Shown here one piece after another: positions 1-7,183 of a DNA stretch of 32,398 nt. Positions within the stretch are counted from its first letter, which is position 1, and each line of letters starts with the position of its first letter. Under the pieces are notes generated by a model, which did no database searches, was not told where the DNA came from, and worked only from the letters and a program-made list of their open reading frames with translations. Both the position numbers and the translations under genes were made by a program. Source of the stretch: Bdellovibrionaceae bacterium UBA2339 (GTDB taxonomy: Bacteria; Bdellovibrionota; Bdellovibrionia; Bdellovibrionales; JAMPXM01); contig DDUL01000039.1 of assembly GCA_002344785.1 (NCBI GenBank), positions 1,157-33,554 of the forward strand, read 5' to 3'.

Positions 1-2288
1 AAGATCGCAGTTTGCGCGCTTCGACGCTCGCGGCTTGTGGCTTTGAAGGTGTACAGGCGATCCTTCAGCATATCCAAATAGCCCGCCGACAAGGTCACGG
101 TGAAAAACAAATTCAGCGCGTGGTACACCTTGTAGAAGTCATAAGCCTCAAAGGCCGCGCGCGTTTCGCGAATCAGTTCGTTGAGACGCCCCAGCGCCCA
201 GCGATCCAAGACGCTCATGTCCGCAAACTTCACTTGATCTTGTGTGGGATCGAAGTCGTGAAGATTGCCGAGCATGAAGCGCATGGTATTGCGAAACCGA
301 CGATAAGTTTCGGTGACGCGATCAAAGCTTTCTTTGCCGCAGCCCATGTCTTGGCCGAAGTCTTCATAGGCGGCCCAGAGTCGCAAAATTTCGGCGCCAG
401 ATTTCTTGGTGATCTCGGCGGGGGCGACGACATTGCCGAGCGACTTCGACATTTTTCGCCCCTGCACATCCGTCACAAAGCCATGTGTCACCAGCGCCTT
501 GAACGGCGGCTCTCCGGTGCTCGCCATGGACGCGAGAAGAGAAGTCTGAAACCAGCCGCGATGCTGATCGCTGCCTTCCAAATAGACGTCGGCTGGAAAA
601 CTCATGCCGCTGCGGCGCTTTTGCACGGCCGACCAGCAGACACCTGAGTCAAACCACACATCCAAAATGTCTTGTCCGCGAGAAAACTCTCGGCCGCCGC
701 ACTTGGCGCAGCCGCGATCGCCGACAAAATCGCTCTCTGCGTGCGCATGATAAGCTTCAATGCCGCCTTCTTTTTCTATCGCATCAGCGACGCGATCCAT
801 GATGTCGGCATCCGCCAACACATGTCCGCAAGATTTACAGTTGAAGACCGGAATCGGCACGCCCCAAATGCGCTGTCGCGACAAACACCAATCCGGGCGA
901 TTCTCAATCATCGCGCGAAGCCGAGCTTCGCCCCACTCAGGAAAGAACTTAAGCTGATCGACGGCCTTCAGTGCGCGGGCGCGCATATTCGCTCGAGCCG
1001 ATTGACGACCACCATCATCGTCCAAATCCATGCCCAAGAACCATTGCGGCGTCGCGCGGAAAATCAGTGGCGTCTTCGAACGCCAGTTGTGCGGGTACTG
1101 ATGCGTGAACTCTTTGTGCGAGAGCAAGCGCCCCAGCGACTTCAAGCGCTCGATGATCAGCGGATTGGCGTCCCAAATCTTCGTGCCTTTGTACTCCGGA
1201 ACTTCATCGGTGAAGCGGCCTTCGCCGTCAACGGGTGAAAGCACTTTCAGCCCGTATTGCAAGCCCACGCGATAGTCGTCTTGTCCGTGACCGGGAGCTG
1301 TGTGAACGCAACCCGTACCGGCTTCCAAAGTCACATGTGAGCCCAGCACCACCAAAGAGTCTCGCTCGTAAAACGGATGCCGCGCTTGCAGCTTTTCAAA
1401 GGCGGCGCCCTTCGCGCTCACGCCCGTCGGCTGCAAAATCAGGCCCGTCGCCTTTTCGACACTCTCGCGAAGCTCTCTCGCGAGAATCAAAATGCGATCA
1501 CCCGCATCGACGAAGTCGTAGTCAAAGTCCGCGTTGAGAGCGACGCCCAAGTTGGCCGGAAGCGTCCATGGCGTGGTCGTCCAAACCGCGAAGCCCACAG
1601 GCTTAGCAAAGGCGCCAAACTTTTTCGCACCCTCATCAAAGGGCATGACAAAATAAATCGAGGGCGACTTGTGCTCGTGATACTCGACTTCGGCTTCGGC
1701 CAGCGCAGTTTGCAGAGTCGGGCACCAGTACACAGGTTTCTCACCGCGATACAAGACTCCGCGCCTGAGGGCTCGGGCCAATTCGCGGACTTCTTCCGCC
1801 TCATAGGAAGGGTGCATGGTGAGATAAGGCTCAGACCAATCGGCCAAAACACCCAGGCGCTTAAATTGCCCGGCTTGGCGATCCACCCACTTCTGCGCCT
1901 CTTCGCGACAGAGTCGGCGCATGTCGCGATCGGAAATTTCTTTGCGCTTCGGACCCAAGTTCTTGCTGACGTTCTGCTCAATCGGCAGTCCATGACAGTC
2001 CCAGCCGGGAATGAACGCGGCCGACCATCCCGCCATCGCGCGGTACTTGATGGTGAAGTCTTTCAAACACTTGTTGAGCACGTGTCCGATGTGAATGTCG
2101 CCATTGGCGTAGGGAGGACCATCCGGCAAGGTGAACACAGGTCGCCCGCGGTTTTTCTCCTGGCGGCGCTGGTAAATGTTTTGCGCGTCCCACTTCGCAA
2201 TTTGTTGCGGTTCGCGCTCCGGAAGATTTCCCTTCATCGGAAAATCTGTCTTCGGCAACAACACGCTATCTTTCAGGGACGTCGACAT
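1..2288 (-). CDS. ileS: Isoleucyl-tRNA synthetase (3' end beyond window)
   Basis: Cytoplasmic class I aminoacyl-tRNA synthetase that charges tRNA-Ile with isoleucine. The visible 762 residues carry the class I signature GDIHIGH near residue 62, the PGWDCHGLPIE segment typical of IleS, the CP1 editing-domain region, the GSDQHRGWFQ block, and the KMSKS loop (GRKMSKSLGN) near residue 610. The anticodon-binding and C-terminal part is cut off by the left edge of the window, so this is a window truncation and not a broken gene. The ATG at 2288 follows a GGAGG seven bases upstream, which fixes the start. It is the last visible gene of a minus-strand run (histidine kinase, response regulator, small protein, ileS), 63 bp after the preceding gene. 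IleS identity is essentially certain; ValRS and LeuRS are excluded by the motif context. Confidence 0.97.
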   Translation of the reverse strand, partial: MSTSLKDSVLLPKTDFPMKGNLPEREPQQIAKWDAQNIYQRRQEKNRGRPVFTLPDGPPYANGDIHIGHVLNKCLKDFTIKYRAMAGWSAAFIPGWDCHGLPIEQNVSKNLGPKRKEISDRDMRRLCREEAQKWVDRQAGQFKRLGVLADWSEPYLTMHPSYEAEEVRELARALRRGVLYRGEKPVYWCPTLQTALAEAEVEYHEHKSPSIYFVMPFDEGAKKFGAFAKPVGFAVWTTTPWTLPANLGVALNADFDYDFVDAGDRILILARELRESVEKATGLILQPTGVSAKGAAFEKLQARHPFYERDSLVVLGSHVTLEAGTGCVHTAPGHGQDDYRVGLQYGLKVLSPVDGEGRFTDEVPEYKGTKIWDANPLIIERLKSLGRLLSHKEFTHQYPHNWRSKTPLIFRATPQWFLGMDLDDDGGRQSARANMRARALKAVDQLKFFPEWGEARLRAMIENRPDWCLSRQRIWGVPIPVFNCKSCGHVLADADIMDRVADAIEKEGGIEAYHAHAESDFVGDRGCAKCGGREFSRGQDILDVWFDSGVCWSAVQKRRSGMSFPADVYLEGSDQHRGWFQTSLLASMASTGEPPFKALVTHGFVTDVQGRKMSKSLGNVVAPAEITKKSGAEILRLWAAYEDFGQDMGCGKESFDRVTETYRRFRNTMRFMLGNLHDFDPTQDQVKFADMSVLDRWALGRLNELIRETRAAFEAYDFYKVYHALNLFFTVTLSAGYLDMLKDRLYTFKATSRERRSAQTAI

Positions 2289-2351
2289 CGGGGAGCCTCC
2301 ACAAGTTGGGTCTGCCACCTAGGTGAAGTTCCGAGCTTAGCAAAGTTCGCT

Positions 2352-3017
2352 TTAACTGATGAGGGATTTCAGGCTCTTGAATCCTGCCGCGATCAGCACA
2401 TTCAGCGCTTCCACATCACTCGACAGATTCAGCGCCTCTCGCACTTCGCCCAGCATGGCTTGGCTTCGCGGGTGGAGGGCCTCCACCGACAAGCTTGAGG
2501 CGCTTGTCGCGGCGGGTCGAGCGCCGCCAGCTTCAAGCTTCATGGCCAAAGCCGCGGGCTTTGGGCTTGAGACCTCGAAAGTGGCCGAGTTCACCGGCAG
2601 AGGTTGGGGTGAAGCTTGCGCATTCACCGCCGCTGCTTGAGGCGTCACGCGCGTCGCCGGTGTCGGCGAAGCATCGAACTGCTGAAGAGCCTGATTGATT
2701 TGCCTGAGATCTTGAACGAAGGCTGCGGCCGATGCGGGAGACTCGCTGGACCAAGTTCCCGAGGCTTCGGCCTGTGTCCCCATTGGAGCTCCAGATGTTG
2801 GCACGGCCGCTTGTGGTCGCGTGGCCCGTTGGAACATCGTCATCAACTTTTCCGTATCCGTCGCGAGCTTGCGAACACTTTCTGGTTGCTGCACCAGCCA
2901 ATTGAATGCGGCCTGCAAATCAGATCGCGAAGGCAGCGGACGCGATTGCGTTTCGCTCGTGGTTGTCGCGTAGGTGTACGGATTTGAATTTGTCGCGGGC
3001 GTCGATGTCTCAAACAT
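2352..3017 (-). CDS. Ala/Ser/Pro-rich protein of unknown function
   Basis: I do not recognise this 221-residue protein. It has no signal peptide and no membrane segment. The middle (about residues 70-160) is low-complexity, rich in Ala, Ser, Pro, Thr and Gln, and probably disordered. The flanks look helical: an N-terminal helix around residues 30-65 (AAFNWLVQQPESVRKLA) and a C-terminal stretch of about 40 residues (LHPRSQAMLGEVREALNL followed by ALNVLIAAGFKSLKSLI) that could form a helical hairpin or small dimerisation module. The start ATG at 3017 has no strong ribosome binding site, so a somewhat different start is possible. It lies between a response regulator and ileS on the same strand. 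Coding status is supported by length, absence of competing genes on the opposite strand, and amphipathic pattern in the two ends. Confidence 0.6.
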   Translation of the reverse strand: MFETSTPATNSNPYTYATTTSETQSRPLPSRSDLQAAFNWLVQQPESVRKLATDTEKLMTMFQRATRPQAAVPTSGAPMGTQAEASGTWSSESPASAAAFVQDLRQINQALQQFDASPTPATRVTPQAAAVNAQASPQPLPVNSATFEVSSPKPAALAMKLEAGGARPAATSASSLSVEALHPRSQAMLGEVREALNLSSDVEALNVLIAAGFKSLKSLIS

Positions 3018-3096
3018 GGAATCGACGACGTTAGATTTGCTTCAGATGGCGCTCAACAAAAAATCTGCGCTTGCGGAATTCAAGGGCAGTCCGCTC

Positions 3097-3119
3097 AAAA
3101 AATCCCTGTGAGTCTCACA
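3097..3119 (-). terminator. Weak candidate intrinsic terminator after the response regulator
   Basis: On the minus strand, TGTGAGACTCACA (3119-3107) can fold into a 5-bp stem with a 3-nt loop, followed by GGGA and six T residues (3102-3097). It lies about 70 bp past the response-regulator stop codon. The stem is short and the T tract is displaced by four bases, so activity would be partial at best. Confidence 0.3.
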
Positions 3120-3120
3120 A

Positions 3121-3140
3121 CTTCCACAGGTCTTCCACAG
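3121..3140. repeat. Direct repeat of CTTCCACAG
   Basis: The 9-bp unit CTTCCACAG occurs at 3121-3129 and again at 3132-3140, an 11-bp period, i.e. on the same face of the helix. It lies in the 171-bp gap between the response regulator and the small protein gene. It could be a protein-binding site or chance; nothing else supports a function. Confidence 0.3.
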
Positions 3141-3188
3141 ACTTTCCCACTGACCAGAACCAGATCGAGGCTGGGAGAGGACCGAGCC

Positions 3189-4703
3189 TCACTTGGGTTC
3201 TGTGTAGTCTCGCGCGTTGATTCCGTATTTTTCGATTTTGCGAAGCAAAGTCTTCTTCGGAATGTTGGCGTGAAGCGCGGTCTGATTGATTCGGCCCTTG
3301 AAAGTCTTCAGCGCCTTGACGATGAACTCGCGCTCGAAGGCTTCTTTGTGCTTGTTAAAGTCCAAAGTGTCGCCACCGATCGAGATCAAACTGTCGCCCG
3401 CCAACTCAGCTGAGATTTCCAAGTCCGCATCTTCGTCAGAATCGAAGTCCGCGTCGTCGCCGGAGTCTGCGCCCATGTCGTCCGCGTTCGCGGGAGTGTC
3501 CATGCTCTGCGGAGATTCGTCCCAGCGAAGCGCAACACCCACGGCTGACAGCACGCTTTCGGGAAGTGAGCTGAGTGTGAGTGTCGAACCATTTTCCAGA
3601 ATGAAGGCGTGCTCGATGACGTTTTCAAGTTCGCGAATGTTGCCTGGCCAAGTGTATTTCTTCAGCACGGCCATGGCATCCGGCGCGACCGAAGTCACAC
3701 GTTTGCTGTGAGCGGAGTTGAATTTCTTGATGAAGGAATTGACGAGATTTTCGAGGTCATTGATGCGCTCAGCAAGTGACGGCAGATAGATCGGGACGAC
3801 GTTGAGCCGGTAGTACAAGTCTTCGCGGAAGCGGCCATCCTTGATCATTTGCTCGAGATTGCGATTGGTCGCCGCGATGACTCGCACATTGGATTCGATT
3901 TCGCGATTCGCACCGACCGGCGTGAAGGTCTTTTCCTGCAGCACGCGCAAGAGCTTCACTTGCATCGTGACGGGCATCTCGCCCAATTCATCCAAAAACA
4001 GTGTGCCGCCTTCGGCATACTGAAACTTGCCGATCTTGCGTTCGTGAGCGCCAGTGAAGGAGCCCTTCTCGTGACCAAACAACTCACTCTCAAAGAGATT
4101 CTCGGGAATCGCCGAGCAGTTGATCGCGACAAATTTGCCGTCCTTGCGCGAAGAGTTGTAGTGAATCGCACGAGCCACCAACTCTTTGCCGGTTCCCGAG
4201 GCGCCGCGAATCAACACCGGCGTATCAACTTTAGAGAGGCGGTTGATGATGTTGAACACCTTCTGCATTTCGCTCGAGGAACCGATGATCTTGCGCCCAG
4301 CTTCGGTCAGTACGGGGGCGCTGGCGGCGATGTTGGAAATCAGCGAACGCGCTTTCAGGGCGCGATCCGCCAAGTCTCGCAATTCATCGGCGCGAACGGG
4401 TTTCGACATGTAATTGTAAGCGCCTTCTTTAACGGCGATGACCGCGTCGTCGATGTTGGCGTGTGCGGTGAGGACGATGACTTGGATCGAAGGATCATGC
4501 TCCTTGATGAGCTTCAGGGCCTCAAGTCCGGTGAGACGAGGCATGTCGACATCCAAAGTGACCAAGTCGAAGTTCGTCGACTTGATCTTCTCCATGGCTT
4601 CCAGGCCGTCTTGGGCCTCGACGATTTCAAATTTTTCGCCAAGGGCCTCGCGCACGGAAAAGCGAAGTCCTGCATCGTCATCGACCACTAAGACTTTCAA
4701 CAT
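3189..4703 (-). CDS. NtrC-family sigma-54-dependent response regulator
   Basis: Cytoplasmic transcription activator of about 504 residues. Domain order: an N-terminal receiver domain (residues 1-120) with the acidic cluster D8-D10, phospho-acceptor Asp51 in TLDVDMP, Thr79 and Lys101. Next is an AAA+ domain with Walker A GASGTGKE (167-174), the sigma-54 contact loop written GSFTGA (214-219) instead of the usual GAFTGA, and Walker B GGTLFLDELGE. Then a very acidic Asp/Glu linker (roughly 435-465), and a Fis-type helix-turn-helix at the C terminus (INQTALHANIPKKTLLRKIE). The ATG at 4703 was chosen because the receiver fold begins right there (MLKVLVVDDD). A longer frame to 4796 exists but adds residues that do not look like a receiver. 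It follows the histidine kinase by 127 bp, so the two probably form a pair. The sequence does not show its targets, but a sigma-54 promoter is present upstream of fliL. Confidence 0.95.
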   Translation of the reverse strand: MLKVLVVDDDAGLRFSVREALGEKFEIVEAQDGLEAMEKIKSTNFDLVTLDVDMPRLTGLEALKLIKEHDPSIQVIVLTAHANIDDAVIAVKEGAYNYMSKPVRADELRDLADRALKARSLISNIAASAPVLTEAGRKIIGSSSEMQKVFNIINRLSKVDTPVLIRGASGTGKELVARAIHYNSSRKDGKFVAINCSAIPENLFESELFGHEKGSFTGAHERKIGKFQYAEGGTLFLDELGEMPVTMQVKLLRVLQEKTFTPVGANREIESNVRVIAATNRNLEQMIKDGRFREDLYYRLNVVPIYLPSLAERINDLENLVNSFIKKFNSAHSKRVTSVAPDAMAVLKKYTWPGNIRELENVIEHAFILENGSTLTLSSLPESVLSAVGVALRWDESPQSMDTPANADDMGADSGDDADFDSDEDADLEISAELAGDSLISIGGDTLDFNKHKEAFEREFIVKALKTFKGRINQTALHANIPKKTLLRKIEKYGINARDYTEPK

Positions 4704-4830
4704 GCAACCCCCAAAACCAACGACCACTTCCGAAAACCCAAGGAACCGTGTCCTGAGCCGAGCTTTGAATGCTTCGACAGTTCGGGCCCAAATCACTATG
4801 GGCCGAGCGAGTTATACCCTGTTTTGGTCC

Positions 4831-6867
4831 TCAGTTGCTCGGTAATTCCACAGTAAACGTCGATCCCGCACCGGGGCTGGAGTCCACGGTGATCCTCCCC
4901 TTATGCAACTCCACGAAATAACGAGCAAGATAGAGACCCAGGCCAGAACCCTTTATCGTCGATGCCTTGGCATTTCGACTGCGATAAAATTTCATGAATA
5001 TGTGAGGAAGTTCATCCTCAGGTATGCCGGGACCTTGATCCGCGACCTGCACGCTGATCCAGCCTTCGCCTTCCTCAGTGGACACCAAAACCGATGTGCC
5101 AGGCGGGCTATACTTGATCGCGTTCTCAATCAGGTTCTGGAAAACCTGGCGCATCAGATCCACGTCCATCTTGATGCTGAACAAAGGCTCAAGCTCAGTG
5201 CGAATTTGGATGTTCTTGGACTTCGCTTGATACTCCAGCTTCTGCACGACTTCCTTGATCAGCGAGTTCACGTCTTTGGAATGCAAATGCAGCTGAATAG
5301 CTTTGGATTCGATCCGACCGAGATTGAGGATGCTGGAGACGAACTCCAACAGTTCGTGGCTGGAATTTCTGAGTGTCGCCAATGCTTCGACCTGCCGTGA
5401 GCTGAGTCGATCGCGCTCATTCTCGACGATCTCCACCATGCCTTCGATGCGCGCGATCGGCGTCTTCAAGTCATGTGACATCATCGACATGAAGTTGGTT
5501 TTGAGCTCTTCCACTTGGGTGAGCAGTTTGTTCTTTTGGTAGTATTCCCACGAGCGTCGGTTCTCGATGATCAGGCGATACGGAATGAAGAAGTAATAGC
5601 CGATGAACACCGCGAGATAGGGCTGCGCCATGGAGATCCAAACGCCACCGAGGGCGAACATCAGCCAGCCAATGAGTGTGAAGCTCGCGACCGTCGCGAG
5701 CAAGACCATCAGTCCTAAGGTGGGTTTGAGCTTCAGCACCACGATCACCGTGAGCAGTGAGATCAGAGCCGTGAAGACGTGATCCACCCAAGCTGCCGCG
5801 CGAACCGGCGCATCGTTGCGAATCAATGTGTCGAGGGCGTTGGCGTGATACTCGACGGCCGTCATGGCGACGATTTCCCGCGAGTAAGGGGTTCGCACAT
5901 AATCTTTCGATGTGGTCTGAATGTCGCGGCCAATGATCACGACTTTATCTTTGAATCGCCCTTCGGCGGATTCGCCGCGAAGCACTCGAGCGAAGCTTTG
6001 TGAGGGGTATGTGCCAGACGGCGCGAAGTTGACGTAGATCTGATCGCTTTGCAGCACATAGAGGCTGCCGCGCACAGCTTGGGCGAAACCGGCTCGGACT
6101 TCGACTTCGCCAGCGTCCTCGGCGGCGGCCAGAGGTGGCGAAGAGAGATTGAGCGCGGCTTTGAGGTCCGCATTGAAGTCGGCCGCAAGCGTCGGCCAAA
6201 GCGTTGGCTGGCCCTGATAGGCGATCAGCAAGCGTCGGCTGACATCGTCTCGCGCAAAGATGTTCGAGTCGCGCGGCACACTCGCGGAACCGACATTGAG
6301 CTTTTCAAATGGCGGATCGAGGCGAAGTCCGTTTTCTTCTCCGCGAAGCGCGACGTCGTTTCGGGCCACGACAAAGCCTGGCGTGGCCTCGGCCACCTTC
6401 GCGTATTCGTTCAGCTCTTCAAGCGAGCCCACGAACTCTGTGGGTGAAATCAACTGGACGATGTGACGAGCGCCCGCAGCCTGCAGTTTGATGAGCAGAT
6501 CCAAATGATCGCGAGCTGTGGGCACTTTGCCGAGCGCGGAGATCGTCTCACTATCGACGTAAATCAACTCGATGTGGCCCGAGGGATTGGGAGCGGGCCG
6601 AGTCCGCAGGCGGGCATCGTAAAATACAGCCTCTAAGTAATCGAACTTAAACTGCGAAAGCGAGAAGGTCGTGAGGATCGCAAAGCCCAAATAGGCGATG
6701 GGTTTCAGCCACCACATGCCTGAGCGAGAGGCGAGCGGCGAATCGAAGCTGTCTTTGAATCGAGTCGGGAGTCGGTCACCGAGCTTGGTGAGAATGAAGT
6801 CGCGAACCCAGCTGCGCGCTTTTTTGGAAGGAGACGCCGGGGATTTTGATCCGGATGGGCCCATCAT
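4831..6867 (-). CDS. CHASE2-domain sensor histidine kinase
   Basis: Membrane-bound sensor kinase of 678 residues. A short cytoplasmic N terminus leads to a first membrane helix (about 56-70). A large extracytoplasmic CHASE2 domain follows (about 75-355; note FDYLEAVFYDARLRTRP and the FKDKVVIIGRDIQTTSKDYV block, both typical of CHASE2). Three closely spaced membrane helices then span about 362-430. The cytoplasmic kinase core has the HisKA motif SHDLKTP with phospho-acceptor His465, the N box QNLIENAIKYSP (577-588), G1 DQGPGIP and G2 GSGLGLYLA. There is no internal receiver domain, so it needs a separate partner, most likely the NtrC-type regulator just downstream. Two ATG codons are adjacent (6867 and 6864) and neither has a strong ribosome binding site, so the exact start is soft. 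Upstream of it lies an unusual repeat array (6901-6980). Confidence 0.95.
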   Translation of the reverse strand: MMGPSGSKSPASPSKKARSWVRDFILTKLGDRLPTRFKDSFDSPLASRSGMWWLKPIAYLGFAILTTFSLSQFKFDYLEAVFYDARLRTRPAPNPSGHIELIYVDSETISALGKVPTARDHLDLLIKLQAAGARHIVQLISPTEFVGSLEELNEYAKVAEATPGFVVARNDVALRGEENGLRLDPPFEKLNVGSASVPRDSNIFARDDVSRRLLIAYQGQPTLWPTLAADFNADLKAALNLSSPPLAAAEDAGEVEVRAGFAQAVRGSLYVLQSDQIYVNFAPSGTYPSQSFARVLRGESAEGRFKDKVVIIGRDIQTTSKDYVRTPYSREIVAMTAVEYHANALDTLIRNDAPVRAAAWVDHVFTALISLLTVIVVLKLKPTLGLMVLLATVASFTLIGWLMFALGGVWISMAQPYLAVFIGYYFFIPYRLIIENRRSWEYYQKNKLLTQVEELKTNFMSMMSHDLKTPIARIEGMVEIVENERDRLSSRQVEALATLRNSSHELLEFVSSILNLGRIESKAIQLHLHSKDVNSLIKEVVQKLEYQAKSKNIQIRTELEPLFSIKMDVDLMRQVFQNLIENAIKYSPPGTSVLVSTEEGEGWISVQVADQGPGIPEDELPHIFMKFYRSRNAKASTIKGSGLGLYLARYFVELHKGRITVDSSPGAGSTFTVELPSN

Positions 6868-6900
6868 GGCGAGGGTTTAAACTGGGTGAGCTAGAGTTGC

Positions 6901-6980
6901 AACTGAACGAGTAACTGAACGAGTAACTGAACGAGATTCAACTGAACGAGTTCTAACTGAACGAGCTGCAACTGACCGCA
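6901..6980. repeat. Array of five 11-bp AACTGAACGAG repeats plus a degenerate sixth
   Basis: Exact copies of AACTGAACGAG start at 6901, 6913, 6925, 6940 and 6955. A sixth, diverged copy (AACTGACCGCA) starts at 6970. Spacers are T, T, ATTC, TTCT and CTGC, so start-to-start distances are 12, 12, 15, 15 and 15 bp. The array sits immediately upstream of the histidine kinase and downstream of the radical SAM/peptide pair. No open frame with a start codon runs through it. It may be a multi-site protein-binding region or a slippage-generated minisatellite. Confidence 0.9.
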
Positions 6981-6982
6981 AT

Positions 6983-7015
6983 CCGCTGAGGGGCCTTTTC
7001 AAGGCCCGCCAGCGG
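6983..7015 (-). terminator. Strong two-part hairpin downstream of the peptide gene
   Basis: Near-perfect inverted repeat: outer arms CCGCTG (6983-6988) and CAGCGG (7010-7015), a 2-nt internal mismatch, inner arms GGGCCTT (6991-6997) and AAGGCCC (7001-7007), and a 3-nt loop. It begins 15 bases after the stop codon of the 50-codon peptide gene. There is no T tract on either side, so it may act as an mRNA 3' stabiliser or a Rho-assisted end and not as a classical intrinsic terminator. Confidence 0.6.
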
Positions 7016-7030
7016 ACTTCGAATGGGATC

Positions 7031-7183
7031 TCAATCGCCTGATACAGGAATGCAGCCTGTGCCAGGTCGACGTGTGAGTTTCGCGCCAGCAGAGTTTGCT
7101 GTGGGCTCGGCTGATGTCGACAATGTCGAGGCCGCAGCCGGAGCTGTGCTTGGGGCTTTGTTGACCAGCTTAATGAATTTCAC
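7031..7183 (-). CDS. Small peptide, candidate RiPP precursor for the adjacent radical SAM enzyme
   Basis: A 50-codon gene starting with GTG at 7183 and preceded by AGGAG six bases upstream (GCAGGAGCCGAAC then GTG), a near-ideal ribosome binding site that decides this start. It overlaps the last 14 bases of the radical SAM gene, so translation is probably coupled. The peptide begins MKFIKLVNKAP, continues with an Ala/Ser/Thr-rich stretch (residues 10-36), and ends with KLTRRPGTGCIPVSGD, which contains the only cysteine (Cys44). A short charged or hydrophobic leader, a simple linker and a distinct C-terminal block fit a precursor whose C terminus is the modified core. That is inference: I do not recognise the peptide family. 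A longer in-frame version starting at 7240 would lie mostly inside the radical SAM gene and lacks comparable support. Confidence 0.65.
   Translation of the reverse strand: MKFIKLVNKAPSTAPAAASTLSTSAEPTANSAGAKLTRRPGTGCIPVSGD

Noticed and set aside
1377..2498. Long open frames on the plus strand opposite ileS
   Set aside because: They are antisense shadows of the ileS codons; their translations show no domain or membrane pattern.
3121..3140. Repeated CTTCCACAG as DnaA boxes or an origin
   Set aside because: Only part of the TTATCCACA consensus is present, there are two copies, and no dnaA, dnaN or AT-rich unwinding region is nearby.
3849..4691. 280-codon plus-strand frame opposite the response regulator
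   Set aside because: Antisense shadow of a gene with complete receiver and AAA+ motifs.
6901..6980. The repeat array as a CRISPR or as a coding leucine/glutamine-rich repeat peptide
   Set aside because: Units are 11 bp with 1-4 bp spacers, far from CRISPR size. Spacing is a multiple of three and one minus-strand frame reads as repeated Gln/Leu/Val, but that frame has no start codon before an upstream stop.
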